Below are positions 22,721-30,296 of a stretch of DNA of 48,794 bases, one piece after another. The DNA comes from a virus, in the IMG/VR virus record IMGVR_UViG_3300042691_035711, positions 1 to 48,794 of that record; one strand, written 5' to 3'. Made by a program: the position numbers and the translations under genes. The notes beneath the pieces are model-generated. The model saw only the letters and a list, made by a program, of their open reading frames with translations, had not been told where the DNA came from and did not search any database. Within the stretch, counting starts at the first letter, position 1, and the number at the start of each line of letters is the position of its first letter.

Positions 22721-23101
22721 TTATTTTTTAAATGTTAATAATCCTTTCTCGACAAGCAGTAGGAGCAAACGAGCTGCACAATCTGCTAGTGATTCGTTTT
22801 GTTTTTTTATTTCGTCACACAAATCGCTTTCACAATGATTCTCTTCTAAATAAGCAATCACAAATTGATTGGCACTTAGAAAATATTCAAATCCGTCTTT
22901 TTCGATAGAATATGGCAAAGCCTCTAAAATCGTCTCGAGGTCATAACCCAAAATATCCTTCTCGTGGTCGATTTCTACTGGATTTGAAAAGCAAAGCAAT
23001 TGATGATCGTCTCCGCTCCAAGCGTAAATGTAATTTGTTTCCGCTTCAAACCCCGCCTCTGCGAGTTGTTTGCTTAAAATATATGATGTCACTTTTATCA
23101 T
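22721..23101 (-). CDS. conserved-looking phage protein of unknown function
   Basis: This 126-residue protein reads SYILSKQLAEAGFEAETNYI, then YDLETILEALPYSIEKDGFE, and closes with ESLADCAARLLLLLVEKGLL. This order (switch helix, LE-x-x-LP motif, N/D-E-S-L-A-D-A-A helix) occurs in a common family of small phage proteins whose function is unknown. Stop and start codons overlap with the next upstream gene. Confidence 0.65.
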   Translation of the reverse strand: MIKVTSYILSKQLAEAGFEAETNYIYAWSGDDHQLLCFSNPVEIDHEKDILGYDLETILEALPYSIEKDGFEYFLSANQFVIAYLEENHCESDLCDEIKKQNESLADCAARLLLLLVEKGLLTFKK

Positions 23102-23292
23102 TAAATTCCTCCTTTTGTTACTTTATCCAAAACCAATTCCGCCTGCGTTTTAAACATCTTGCAGCGTCTAATTAACTCTTGAAGCGTCTGTTTATCTTCC
23201 TCACTCATTTCCGTTGTTTGAAGCAATTGCCCTTGAATATATTCAAGATTTTCGTTTGCTTCTTTGGCTAGTATGAAAAGTGTTTTTTGCAT
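23101..23292 (-). CDS. small helical protein
   Basis: This 63-residue protein is a helical hairpin candidate: MQKTLFILAKEANENLEYIQ, EEDKQTLQELIRRCKMFKTQ. It begins MQKTL like the protein at 23716-24072, but the rest differs. It overlaps the next gene at one base. Unknown function. Confidence 0.5.
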   Translation of the reverse strand: MQKTLFILAKEANENLEYIQGQLLQTTEMSEEDKQTLQELIRRCKMFKTQAELVLDKVTKGGI

Positions 23293-23303
23293 AAATTAGT
23301 TGT

Positions 23304-23495
23304 TTAAATTGATATTTTATAAATTTTTCCGTCTTTTAAGCTTTTCCATGTTTCGGTTGTCCAATAATTTCTATCTCTTGCTTTAAGGATTAGTGTTTTA
23401 TCTTTTTTTCTAAGCCATTCTCTTGCAGTCTCGACAGAATTAAATTCTCTCTTAAAGCCAGAAATCTTAAATTTTGGAATTTCAAGATTAATCAT
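23304..23495 (-). CDS. small hypothetical protein
   Basis: This 63-residue basic protein has SVETAREWLRKKDKTLILKA and ends in strands around KDGKIYKISI. A small alpha/beta fold is likely. It overlaps the preceding gene by 8 nt. No family is recognised. Confidence 0.5.
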   Translation of the reverse strand: MINLEIPKFKISGFKREFNSVETAREWLRKKDKTLILKARDRNYWTTETWKSLKDGKIYKISI

Positions 23496-23712
23496 TTTCC
23501 ATCTCAGTTAATTTAGGCTTAGAAATTCTCTTGAGCCTCTCTTTGTCGGTTTCCTCTTTGGGGAAATCAAATATAGGGCAGTCGTAGCCCTGATTTTGTC
23601 CAGAGGGTTTTTTGAAATCTACAAAGCCAATTAATTTGCCAGCTTCATTAAAAACAGGCCCTGACTCGTTGCTTTTTACATTTTTTAGAAATTGCTCAAA
23701 TTTCTTGCTCAT
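23488..23712 (-). CDS. small hypothetical protein
   Basis: This 74-residue protein starts MSKKFEQFLKNVKSNESGPV and has GKLIGFVDFKKPSG in the middle, then a charged tail. It is soluble and probably poorly ordered at the end. It overlaps its downstream neighbour by 8 nt and follows the next gene by 3 nt. Unknown function. Confidence 0.5.
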   Translation of the reverse strand: MSKKFEQFLKNVKSNESGPVFNEAGKLIGFVDFKKPSGQNQGYDCPIFDFPKEETDKERLKRISKPKLTEMEND

Positions 23713-23715
23713 AAA

Positions 23716-24072
23716 TTATTGAGTTAAAAGTTGATGAATTGCGCGTTGAGTTTCTTCGCTTTGATCTCCGAGGGTTTCTTTTGTTAAGTCCCATTTTTCA
23801 ATTATATAATCTCTACTCGCCCAATAAAATTTCTCAACTATAGCCGTATTTTTAAATGCCAAAAGCACTCGCGATAAAGTAATTGGTTTGCCAATATTTC
23901 TAAGCCATGTTCTAATATCATTGAAATCTCCTCTATAACCAGTAAAAATCGTAAATTGCGAATTTGCTTGCAAAAAATCTTGCTCTAAAGCCTCCTCATA
24001 GCTACAGCCATGCACGGCCTCTAATATCAACCTGCGATTCTCCGCCTGTATTTCTTGTAATGTTTTTTGCAT
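23716..24072 (-). CDS. hypothetical protein
   Basis: This 118-residue protein starts MQKTLQEIQAENRRLILEAV, contains HGCSYEEALEQDFL and closes with a helix QSEETQRAIHQLLTQ. A small alpha-helical fold is likely. It is 3 nt from each neighbour. From memory, small early proteins with GCSYEEAL-like motifs recur in phages, with unknown function. Confidence 0.55.
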   Translation of the reverse strand: MQKTLQEIQAENRRLILEAVHGCSYEEALEQDFLQANSQFTIFTGYRGDFNDIRTWLRNIGKPITLSRVLLAFKNTAIVEKFYWASRDYIIEKWDLTKETLGDQSEETQRAIHQLLTQ

Positions 24073-24075
24073 AAA

Positions 24076-24276
24076 TTAAATTTTTTGGTTAAAAGTTTTT
24101 TGTAAATTCTCTAGCTTGTCAAATTCTTCCCCGTTAATCACCTCACAACCCACCATTTTATAAACCTGTGGTGCATTTTGTGAAAACCAGCTAATGGCAT
24201 TCTCAGTTTCGACAGCTCCTTCAAGCAACCTTTTCTTGTAGCCCTTTTGTATGTAAGTTATTTTAAATTTTTTCAT
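24076..24276 (-). CDS. small hypothetical protein
   Basis: With the ATG at 24274-24276 the product is 66 residues: MKKFKITYIQKGYKKRLLEG, AVETENAISWFSQNAPQVYK. Strand-helix-strand order and basic character are evident. It overlaps the preceding gene by 14 nt. A TTG 6 nt upstream is a less likely start. Confidence 0.5.
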   Translation of the reverse strand: MKKFKITYIQKGYKKRLLEGAVETENAISWFSQNAPQVYKMVGCEVINGEEFDKLENLQKTFNQKI

Positions 24277-24481
24277 TCTCAAAATCGTTTAATAATTGAT
24301 ATTTTTTAGATTTAAACATGCGCTCAAATGATTTCTCTGTAAGTTCTGCTAAATTTCTAGCTTTAACCCCCGCTGGAAAAAACTTCCAAAGAAAATCAGC
24401 TAAGGAAAAGTTTTCTTGAATAAACAAGAATTTCTTTTTTGTTTTGTCTGGAAATATTATTTCGATTCTAAAGTAACTCAT
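24263..24481 (-). CDS. small hypothetical protein
   Basis: This 72-residue basic protein opens with strands (MSYFRIEIIFPDKTKKKFLF) and ends with the helix SFERMFKSKKYQLLNDFENE. It overlaps both neighbours by 14 nt. Unknown function. Confidence 0.5.
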   Translation of the reverse strand: MSYFRIEIIFPDKTKKKFLFIQENFSLADFLWKFFPAGVKARNLAELTEKSFERMFKSKKYQLLNDFENEKI

Positions 24482-24746
24482 TTAACTCCTTTTTCATTTC
24501 CTCTGCCATGTCGTCCAAATCGCTCGCTTTATCAGCCAAGTCTTCGGCTTCGCTTCTGATATTGTTGGCTGTAATTGCTATATCATCCAAGGTTTTTACA
24601 TAACGCTTGATGTCTTTTAGAATCTCGCTCGTCTTTAAAAAAGCCTCCTCTATTAACTCCAAAGCCCCTTCACGCTTCAAAACCTCAATTACTCCCTCAG
24701 CTTTTTCGTAAGAGAGTTGTTTAAAAATCAGTTGCTCAAATGTCAT
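24468..24746 (-). CDS. acidic coiled-coil protein
   Basis: This 92-residue protein is almost wholly helical, with a repeated pattern of Asp and hydrophobic residues (DIAITANNIRSEAEDLADKA, SDLDDMAEEMKKELNELL). It probably forms a coiled coil. It overlaps the next gene by 14 nt and lies 11 nt after the PP-loop gene. Unknown function. Confidence 0.55.
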   Translation of the reverse strand: MTFEQLIFKQLSYEKAEGVIEVLKREGALELIEEAFLKTSEILKDIKRYVKTLDDIAITANNIRSEAEDLADKASDLDDMAEEMKKELNELL

Positions 24747-24757
24747 ATTTTTGTTAA

Positions 24758-25966
24758 TTAAATTAAGTTAGATATTCTTCTTTTCTCTTTGATAGCTTTA
24801 TACTTTTCGTAAGCCTCAGATTTTGGTTGAGTCTGCCCAAGTCCTTTACAATAATAGTCATTTCTTAAGATGCAGCGAGCCATTCTTTTCCAAGAGGGCG
24901 CCCATTGCTTTACTTCTAAATCGTGAGGAGCTTTGTCAGGAATTGACTTGTAGCCTCTTTTTTTCCAACCAACAATAAATTTTTTAAATCTTTCTTTGTA
25001 ATGCTCTTGCATATTTTGGGGCAAAGATTTCAGCAAATAGTTGGTGTAGGATTGCCAGGTATGATTATCTGGCTTAGTAATGTCATTATAACCAGTCATA
25101 TTACCGCTTTCCTGAATATACAAAGCCCCGCTGTTAACTCCGCTAACGCGATTTAGAAGTTTATACCAAGTGTCAGATTCTAAAATATGATAAAGCCAAA
25201 GACCTCTCCTTTGGTCGTCACCAAAAGGTTGGCATAATCTTTGATTGCTTAATTTTACGCCAGCCATGGTCATCATATCGTAAATTTTATTGTGCTGCAA
25301 GTCCTTGTTTTTAGAATGAAAAACCCAAATATCCTCAGTTCGCCAATCATAAATCGGGTAAACATTGTAAAGACATTTTGAAAGTTTTGTTGTCCACTTC
25401 CAACCATTCAGCATTAAATCTTTCTTTGTTGAGGTGATAGCTCGGTAACGATGTAAACTTTCGTCAGCTCTAATACCAATGAATCCACCAGTTAATTTAT
25501 CCCCAGCATACCACTTGCCAAATAAAACCATAAATTCTTCAAATTCCATTTTTGGAAAATAAAAATCATATTGACTTAAGTTTGAAGCTTCCGCTGGCTT
25601 TTCTCTAACCCACAAATTCTTATTCTCTTCATCCCAACAAACCCACTTTGGCTGAAAATCGCTTACCGCATTTCTTAAAAGCAACTCGCCGCAAAACCAG
25701 TGCAAATCAATATTATCTTTATACTGGTTTATCATTTCTCTTAGGTGGATTATTGTATGTCTATATTGAGCCTCAAGATCAATAATTAACAATCCAACAA
25801 CTCTATTGCGCTTCTTAGCTTCTTCTAAAACCAAATGCGTCATTACTGAGCTGTCTTTTCCGCCTGAAAAACTAATGTAAATTTTCTCAAAAGCATCAAA
25901 AGCTTTGCAAATCCTCTCTTTTGAAGCTTCCAGAACGCTCTTTTCTAAATAAACTTTTTTTGACAT
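24758..25966 (-). CDS. IbrA-like PP-loop (PAPS reductase-type, DUF3440) protein
   Basis: This 402-residue protein has the PP-loop ATP-binding motif in ISFSGGKDSSVMTHL (residues ~31-45), a conserved LIIDLEAQYRHTI block, WVCWDEENKNLWVR, GIRADESLHRYRAI, YPIYDWRTEDIWVF and a closing region with WKRMARCILRNDYYC. This is the IbrA/DUF3440 type of PAPS-reductase-like protein, found in phages and prophages beside a ParB-like partner. The reaction is not known; ATP-dependent sulfur or nucleotide chemistry is an inference from the PP-loop. The partner gene is 1 nt away. Confidence 0.85.
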   Translation of the reverse strand: MSKKVYLEKSVLEASKERICKAFDAFEKIYISFSGGKDSSVMTHLVLEEAKKRNRVVGLLIIDLEAQYRHTIIHLREMINQYKDNIDLHWFCGELLLRNAVSDFQPKWVCWDEENKNLWVREKPAEASNLSQYDFYFPKMEFEEFMVLFGKWYAGDKLTGGFIGIRADESLHRYRAITSTKKDLMLNGWKWTTKLSKCLYNVYPIYDWRTEDIWVFHSKNKDLQHNKIYDMMTMAGVKLSNQRLCQPFGDDQRRGLWLYHILESDTWYKLLNRVSGVNSGALYIQESGNMTGYNDITKPDNHTWQSYTNYLLKSLPQNMQEHYKERFKKFIVGWKKRGYKSIPDKAPHDLEVKQWAPSWKRMARCILRNDYYCKGLGQTQPKSEAYEKYKAIKEKRRISNLI

Positions 25967-25967
25967 A

Positions 25968-27098
25968 CTAATAAAGCTCCGTTTGGCGATTGATACTTAC
26001 AGCCTCTTCAAGAGGAAGTTCTTGGCGGCCGTTTTCCTTTAACCATTTATTGAGATATTCTAATGCAATTAAATTAGCATTATCCTGTTGTTCTTTTGTC
26101 AATTTAAACCAAGCCTGAGAATACGAGGAGGGAATACCGAAGCCCAAACAGATCGAAGCTTGCCCTAACCATGCCAAGCGATTCATTGCCTTGTTTGTTA
26201 AATAATGCTCGCAACTGTTTTTCCACTCAGTTATTACTCTTTGAAGCAGTGATTCAAACTCAGGAATATTGGTCAAAATTCTAATGTACTCGGCCTCGCA
26301 TTGCTCATTTGTCCAACCATCTTTTTTACTTGCATAAAAACCTGCTTTATGGCACTCCCACTTATCAAAAGTATGAAAAATCCGCGAATCATCTTTCTCA
26401 AGAGGAATTCTATACAGCTCCATTTCGTCAGAAACTTCATCAGTAAGCATTTCATAGCTATTTTCAACATAGTCTGCCGATTCCCAAGCTTTAGAAAAGT
26501 CGTTATCGTTAAATAAATGCTCTAAACCAGAAATTTGACATAGTCTCAGAACCTCCTCTTCGTCCATACCTAGCTGTTTAGCAATCCTTTGATTTGTCCA
26601 ATTGCGATTTTTTAACTCAATAACAATTTCACTCATTGCGTTGATCTGATGCTTACCCCTCGCTCTATTATGTCTAATAGTAGATGCAATTCGGTCGTTT
26701 TTATCTTGCTGCTCTTTCCTAATATTAACTATTGGCAAGTAGCCGTGAATTCTCTTGTTAACAATCTTGGACTCTTTGCCGACTCTATTTCTGTGAAAAC
26801 CGTCAATTACCTCAACCTTTTGCTTATCTGGATTCCCCCAAGTTACAATTGGCTGTGTATAGCCATCGTTCATAATCGACAACTCTAAAAGCTCCATTTC
26901 TGGTGGGGCGACTTTGTTTGGATTGTAATCATTCGAAACCACCTCTTCATTAAAAACCCATTTCACATAATCCACTGGATTATCTTTAAAGGGCGAATTT
27001 TCATGTATAAATTCTCTTAAATCATTAATAAAATTAACCTTGTCCTTCAAATCAAGACCTTGTGTTTTTTCAATAAAAAGTTCTTTTATTTTTTTCAT
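25968..27098 (-). CDS. IbrB-like ParB/Srx-domain protein
   Basis: This 376-residue protein has an N-terminal ParB/sulfiredoxin-like domain: DYNPNKVAPPEMELLELSI, then QPIVTW and the box VEVIDGFHRNRVGKE, followed by HNRARGKHQINAMSEIV. A helix-turn-helix follows (WTNQRIAKQLGMDEEEVLRL). The C-terminal ~150 residues, rich in aromatic residues, are extra. ParB-like domains use NTPs and bind DNA or act as nucleases. It is the usual partner of the PP-loop protein and is encoded just upstream of it. Confidence 0.83.
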   Translation of the reverse strand: MKKIKELFIEKTQGLDLKDKVNFINDLREFIHENSPFKDNPVDYVKWVFNEEVVSNDYNPNKVAPPEMELLELSIMNDGYTQPIVTWGNPDKQKVEVIDGFHRNRVGKESKIVNKRIHGYLPIVNIRKEQQDKNDRIASTIRHNRARGKHQINAMSEIVIELKNRNWTNQRIAKQLGMDEEEVLRLCQISGLEHLFNDNDFSKAWESADYVENSYEMLTDEVSDEMELYRIPLEKDDSRIFHTFDKWECHKAGFYASKKDGWTNEQCEAEYIRILTNIPEFESLLQRVITEWKNSCEHYLTNKAMNRLAWLGQASICLGFGIPSSYSQAWFKLTKEQQDNANLIALEYLNKWLKENGRQELPLEEAVSINRQTELY

Positions 27099-27107
27099 AT
27101 TTTTAAA

Positions 27108-27506
27108 TTAAAGTTTAAGTTGTTTGATAATCTCGATATGATCTTTTTTATAAAAAGGCTTGACATAATTATTTTTCAAAACCTCATTTCTAAAAAAATC
27201 GCTTCTAAAAAAATCTACAAATTCGCTTTGATAAATTGGCAGGGGATTTTCAAATTTATAAAGTATTTTGAGTTGTAGGGCAAAACCCGTGCGTAAATAG
27301 CCCAAAAAGCCACGAGAACAGCGATTATTTAAACTCCCAAGCCAACCCTGCTCTTTTGCTATTTGGCACTTGGTAGCCTCACTTTCAACGAATTTATTGA
27401 TTTCATGCTCGACTTGTCGCCAAATTTCTGCATACTCCCAAAGCGTTTTATTGCTTTCAAATGAATCTTGGTTGTATGTTCGCGCATAAGCTGTTTTTCT
27501 GGTCAT
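27108..27506 (-). CDS. hypothetical protein
   Basis: This 132-residue protein starts MTRKTAYARTYNQDSFESNK and continues with a helical part containing QGWLGSLNNRCSRGFLGYLR and a basic end (YKKDHIEIIKQLKL). It is between the ParB-like gene (9 nt) and the replication-protein gene (1 nt), so it is part of that operon. No family is recognised. Confidence 0.6.
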   Translation of the reverse strand: MTRKTAYARTYNQDSFESNKTLWEYAEIWRQVEHEINKFVESEATKCQIAKEQGWLGSLNNRCSRGFLGYLRTGFALQLKILYKFENPLPIYQSEFVDFFRSDFFRNEVLKNNYVKPFYKKDHIEIIKQLKL

Positions 27507-27507
27507 T

Positions 27508-28104
27508 TTATTTTGCGTTTAAGGTTTTGTATTGCTCTACAATAAAGCGTTCTTGATTTAGCATAACTGAGACTTGGCAAGTAAGCGTATTGTTATTAAG
27601 ACACTTCAGCAAATACTCTTGAGTTCCATCAAAGATTTGATCTGCGGTATATTTCTTCAAAGCTTTTTCGTAGGCAGCTTTTGCTAATTGTTTTGAGCCT
27701 TTATCAACAATTTTACCTTCTTTTGTTTTTACAGGATTATATCCTTGCCAAAATTCCTCAAATAAAAAATCTAGGTCTAAATTATTTGGTGCATTGATTA
27801 ATTCTTCATTTTTAACCGACTGGGTTTCTTTTGGTTTTCTTGGCTTTCTATTGGGTTTTGAAGGCCTACCACCACCAGCCCCATTCTTTCTAGCAGTTTC
27901 TGCCTTTACTCTAGCTTTCTCAAATTGAGTATCGAGCCTTCCCTTCATGAAGTTAAAAACATTCAAAAGTTTAAGGTTCTGGATGTTAGGTAATTCTTGA
28001 TTTTTACCGTATTGAATCAGCAAATCTAAAAAATCTCCCTTTTCCTCTTGAGTTAGAAAATTTAGCAAATGCTCTATTTCTAAATAAACAATAATATAAT
28101 TCAT
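27508..28104 (-). CDS. DUF6291-type phage replication protein
   Basis: This 198-residue protein has an N-terminal DUF6291-like region (about residues 1-70: FLTQEEKGDFLDLLIQYGKN, FNFMKGRLDTQFEKARVKAE), a Gly/Arg/Pro/Lys-rich linker (ARKNGAGGGRPSKPNRKPRK), and a C-terminal domain FEEFWQGYNPVKTKEG...GSKQLAKAAYEKALKKYT, as in phage replication initiators that precede a loader. It is the best candidate for the phage's own origin-binding or primosome protein; no helicase or loader is found. Confidence 0.7.
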   Translation of the reverse strand: MNYIIVYLEIEHLLNFLTQEEKGDFLDLLIQYGKNQELPNIQNLKLLNVFNFMKGRLDTQFEKARVKAETARKNGAGGGRPSKPNRKPRKPKETQSVKNEELINAPNNLDLDFLFEEFWQGYNPVKTKEGKIVDKGSKQLAKAAYEKALKKYTADQIFDGTQEYLLKCLNNNTLTCQVSVMLNQERFIVEQYKTLNAK

Positions 28105-28152
28105 AATCTATAATTTAATTCTTATTCTATAATCTTATTCATAAGCTATAAG

Positions 28153-28539
28153 CTAACGCGCGCGTATAAACCTAAAAAAACCAATTGGGTTATTATTTAT
28201 TATAGCCAACAGACTATTGATTCTAAGTAATGCTACTCTTAAGATTAATTTCATCATAAATTTTCTTAACACAATTCTTACTTTCAATTGATCTATTTGA
28301 TTTTCGCTAAAATTTATTTCTGAAAGTTTCTTTAAAGTTATCCATTCCGCTAATCTTATTATTTTCTTTTTATCTCTACTATAATGCCGCACAAAAAGAT
28401 GCTTTTCTTTAGCATAAAGAAGTTTTATCCCAATAGATGCTTTAGCGGCAGAGTTTAGTATTGCCAATTCTTCATTAAGAATACGATGAGCTAAATTGAA
28501 TAGTAGTATAGATTGATTATTTGTTGTTTGATTTGTCAT
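28153..28539 (-). CDS. basic helical hypothetical protein
   Basis: This 128-residue protein is strongly basic and helical (VRIVLRKFMMKLILRVALLR, INSLLAIINNNPIGFFRFI). The ATG follows AAGGTAGGATCAA, a good Shine-Dalgarno. That initiation region is nearly the same as the one of the next upstream gene, so part of one gene's start was probably copied. It may bind nucleic acid or membranes. Function is unknown. Confidence 0.55.
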   Translation of the reverse strand: MTNQTTNNQSILLFNLAHRILNEELAILNSAAKASIGIKLLYAKEKHLFVRHYSRDKKKIIRLAEWITLKKLSEINFSENQIDQLKVRIVLRKFMMKLILRVALLRINSLLAIINNNPIGFFRFIRAR

Positions 28540-28699
28540 TTGATCCTACCTTTTTTATTAAAATAAACTCATCAATAAGACGCCACATAGCTTTGCGTAT
28601 AACATCAATTTCCTTTCTTGATATTCCGCTCATTTCTAAAAGTTCGAGCGTTTCCGCTATTCTTTTACTCGCCTGTGTTTGTATTTCCTGATTTGTCAT
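28517..28699 (-). CDS. small helical protein
   Basis: The ATG at 28697-28699, after AAAGGTAGGTTCAAAA, gives 60 residues: MTNQEIQTQASKRIAETLEL, LEMSGISRKEIDVIRKAMWR. An upstream TTG would add seven residues but would place the Shine-Dalgarno inside the gene, so the ATG is preferred. It overlaps the next gene by 23 nt. A helical bundle with unknown role. Confidence 0.55.
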   Translation of the reverse strand: MTNQEIQTQASKRIAETLELLEMSGISRKEIDVIRKAMWRLIDEFILIKKVGSNDKSNNK

Positions 28700-28781
28700 T
28701 TTTGAACCTACCTTTTGCAAAAAAAATTTCTTTGCCTCGTCATTTTATTTCCTAATTCTTCTTAGTCAAATAATATTTAAT

Positions 28782-28826
28782 AGAGCCGCGCTACAAGTCC
28801 GCACAAGCAGCGCAGCCCTCTTTTTT
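28782..28826 (+). terminator. GC-rich hairpin with T-tract (plus-strand)
   Basis: AGAGC-C-GCGCT (28782-28792) can pair with AGCGC-A-GC-CCTCT (28809-28821), with GCGCT/AGCGC as the perfect core and a 16-nt loop, followed by six T. The T-tract is on the plus strand, while all genes nearby are on the minus strand. It lies in a 203-nt gap (28700-28902) without a confident gene. It may end an antisense transcript or be an attenuator on the minus strand. Confidence 0.4.
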
Positions 28827-28902
28827 AGAAAATTGCAAATTAAGAGAAATTCGACAACTTCTTTTTTAAATAAAACTTGCAGATTTTAACTTGCAATAGT
28901 TT

Positions 28903-29052
28903 TTATAATTCCAAACCGCACTTAACACAATAAGCAAATAATGCTAAAACTGCGATAATTGGCACAACATCATGCCAGATTACGAATAAAACCATTTTTA
29001 GAGCCTTTAGATGCCTTTTTTTCTTGATTTGTTTTTTAGTTTTCTTTGTCAT
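28903..29052 (-). CDS. small membrane protein, 49 residues
   Basis: Starting at the ATG of 29050-29052, one base after the preceding stop, gives MTKKTKKQIKKKRHLKALKM, a very basic head, and one TM VPIIAVLALFAYCVKCGL. A longer frame beginning upstream would run through the previous gene. The topology (N-in) follows from the positive residues. Small membrane toxins and inhibitors look like this, but function is unknown. Confidence 0.6.
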   Translation of the reverse strand: MTKKTKKQIKKKRHLKALKMVLFVIWHDVVPIIAVLALFAYCVKCGLEL

Positions 29053-29053
29053 G

Positions 29054-29311
29054 TTAATGAGTTTTGAATTTAGATTTAAGCGTTTCGATTTTGGATAATT
29101 CCAGCAACTCAGCCGCTTTCTCAAAAGTAGATTTACTTTCGTTTTTTAGGACTTCCAGAATCTTGTTTTCGATTTGTGGATTGCCAGTTCGGGCTAGTGT
29201 TTGGGCTAGTAATAGCTCTAGCTTTATGTCTTTGCCAACAGATAAGCGCGATTGCATTTGCATTGCAATAAAATCGCTGGTTGGGAGTAAGAATTTGTTT
29301 ATTTCTGTCAT
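29054..29311 (-). CDS. small helical hypothetical protein
   Basis: This 85-residue protein is helical (AMQMQSRLSVGKDIKLELLL, ENKILEVLKNESKSTFEKA). It is followed after one base by the small membrane protein gene, suggesting coupling. No family is recognised. Confidence 0.55.
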   Translation of the reverse strand: MTEINKFLLPTSDFIAMQMQSRLSVGKDIKLELLLAQTLARTGNPQIENKILEVLKNESKSTFEKAAELLELSKIETLKSKFKTH

Positions 29312-29312
29312 T

Positions 29313-29471
29313 TTATTTTATAATTTTAAATTGATAAACAAAAACCCAAGGGTTGGCCTCCCATTTTTCCTCGGGTTTTTTGTGAGTTGCGTTCCAGTTG
29401 ACTATAAATCCCGTTCTATAATCACCGCAAGGTGATCTATGAAATGTGCCGTAATCTTCGTCATAGCCAAT
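29313..29471 (-). CDS. small protein with a probable ATT start
   Basis: The frame reads IGYDEDYGTFHRSPCGDYRT, GFIVNWNATHKKPEEKWEAN and ends WVFVYQFKIIK: clearly protein-like, and ending 2 bases before the next ATG. No ATG, GTG or TTG lies in frame between it and the upstream stop at 29490-29492. A strong GGAAGGAG lies 8 nt before ATT (29469-29471), so a rare ATT start is the best reading (52 residues). Readthrough of the upstream TAA would fuse it to the YopX protein, since both share one frame. Confidence 0.6.
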   Translation of the reverse strand: MGYDEDYGTFHRSPCGDYRTGFIVNWNATHKKPEEKWEANPWVFVYQFKIIK

Positions 29472-29489
29472 TTTTTCAACTCCTTCCGC

Positions 29490-29918
29490 TTATTTTGCAT
29501 TATCCTCCAGTAATTCGGGGTTTCTATAGATGTCGCCAATTATTTCAATTGTTTGCTCAAGATAAAACGGAAAATCTAAAAGCGAGTATCTGTCAGCAAA
29601 AAGAGAGTTATATTTTAAAACTGAATCATCATTTTTTGAGCTAACAAATTTAGCATAATAACCGCCCTCACTTAAAATTACCTCGTAAATAATTTTGATC
29701 CTTTCATTCTTTTGCTCAAAAAGTAGTAAATCTCCAACCGAAATTTCTTTTTTATTTTTGTCAAAAAGTCCCGTTGATAACATAACAACATCAACCGCTA
29801 TTGTTCTATTGGAGCATGAAAAATGCTTAGCGCTAGGATGTTTTTCAATTACTAGCCAATTTTCCACCATTATTTTTTCTGTAGAGTTCCAGCCTCTAAT
29901 TTTTATTCGTGTTTGCAT
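29490..29918 (-). CDS. YopX-family protein (second copy)
   Basis: With the ATG at 29916-29918 this has 142 residues: MQTRIKIRGWNSTEKIMVEN at the start, GLFDKNKKEISVGDLLLFEQ (the YopX signature) and the typical end IIGDIYRNPELLED. Function is unknown, as for the other YopX gene at 19069-19461; the two differ a lot, so they were probably acquired separately. An upstream TTG start is possible. Confidence 0.85.
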   Translation of the reverse strand: MQTRIKIRGWNSTEKIMVENWLVIEKHPSAKHFSCSNRTIAVDVVMLSTGLFDKNKKEISVGDLLLFEQKNERIKIIYEVILSEGGYYAKFVSSKNDDSVLKYNSLFADRYSLLDFPFYLEQTIEIIGDIYRNPELLEDNAK

Positions 29919-29932
29919 ATTATAATTTTTTA

Positions 29933-30181
29933 TCAATATTGATATTTGTGAATTTCAGATTTGGGTAACGCTTTTTTATCAAGAAATTTTTCAGCTTCTT
30001 CTTTTGAATAAAAATAGGCAATTTGATTAAAATGACTATTTTCTCGCTCGTCATAAACCCTTTCATTAAATTTAGTCCATATCCCAAAAACTCTTTTTTC
30101 AGGATAAAATACTCCTCCTTCTTGATAAATCCTATACTTTATTACTAAAACCTTTTTTTTATTAAATATTTTTCCTTTCAT
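29933..30181 (-). CDS. small hypothetical protein, paralogue of the product at 3618-3878
   Basis: This 82-residue basic protein has YPEKRVFGIWTKFNERVYDE followed by a SKEEAEKFLDK helix. The order of Y-P, G-I-W, E-x-V-x-D-E and S-x-x-x-A-x-x-F-L is shared with the cassette protein at 3618-3878. Start codon overlaps the stop of the 38-residue gene upstream (ATGA). Function is unknown. Confidence 0.6.
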   Translation of the reverse strand: MKGKIFNKKKVLVIKYRIYQEGGVFYPEKRVFGIWTKFNERVYDERENSHFNQIAYFYSKEEAEKFLDKKALPKSEIHKYQY

Positions 30182-30294
30182 AATTTTTTATCAATTTCTT
30201 TGTTAATTTTTCTAATTTCTCTTCTTAGTTTTGCAATTTCATACTCACGGCCTCGCTTGGCTAGAAGGAGTTGTTTTAATGTAGGTTTTTTCAT
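30178..30294 (-). CDS. very small basic coiled-coil protein, 38 residues
   Basis: MKKPTLKQLLLAKRGREYEI then AKLRREIRKINKEIDKKL. The TGA overlaps the next gene's ATG (ATGA), and the ATG follows the common A-rich early leader, both signs of a real gene. A helix with heptad spacing suggests dimerisation or RNA/DNA contact. Confidence 0.6.
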   Translation of the reverse strand: MKKPTLKQLLLAKRGREYEIAKLRREIRKINKEIDKKL

Positions 30295-30296
30295 AT

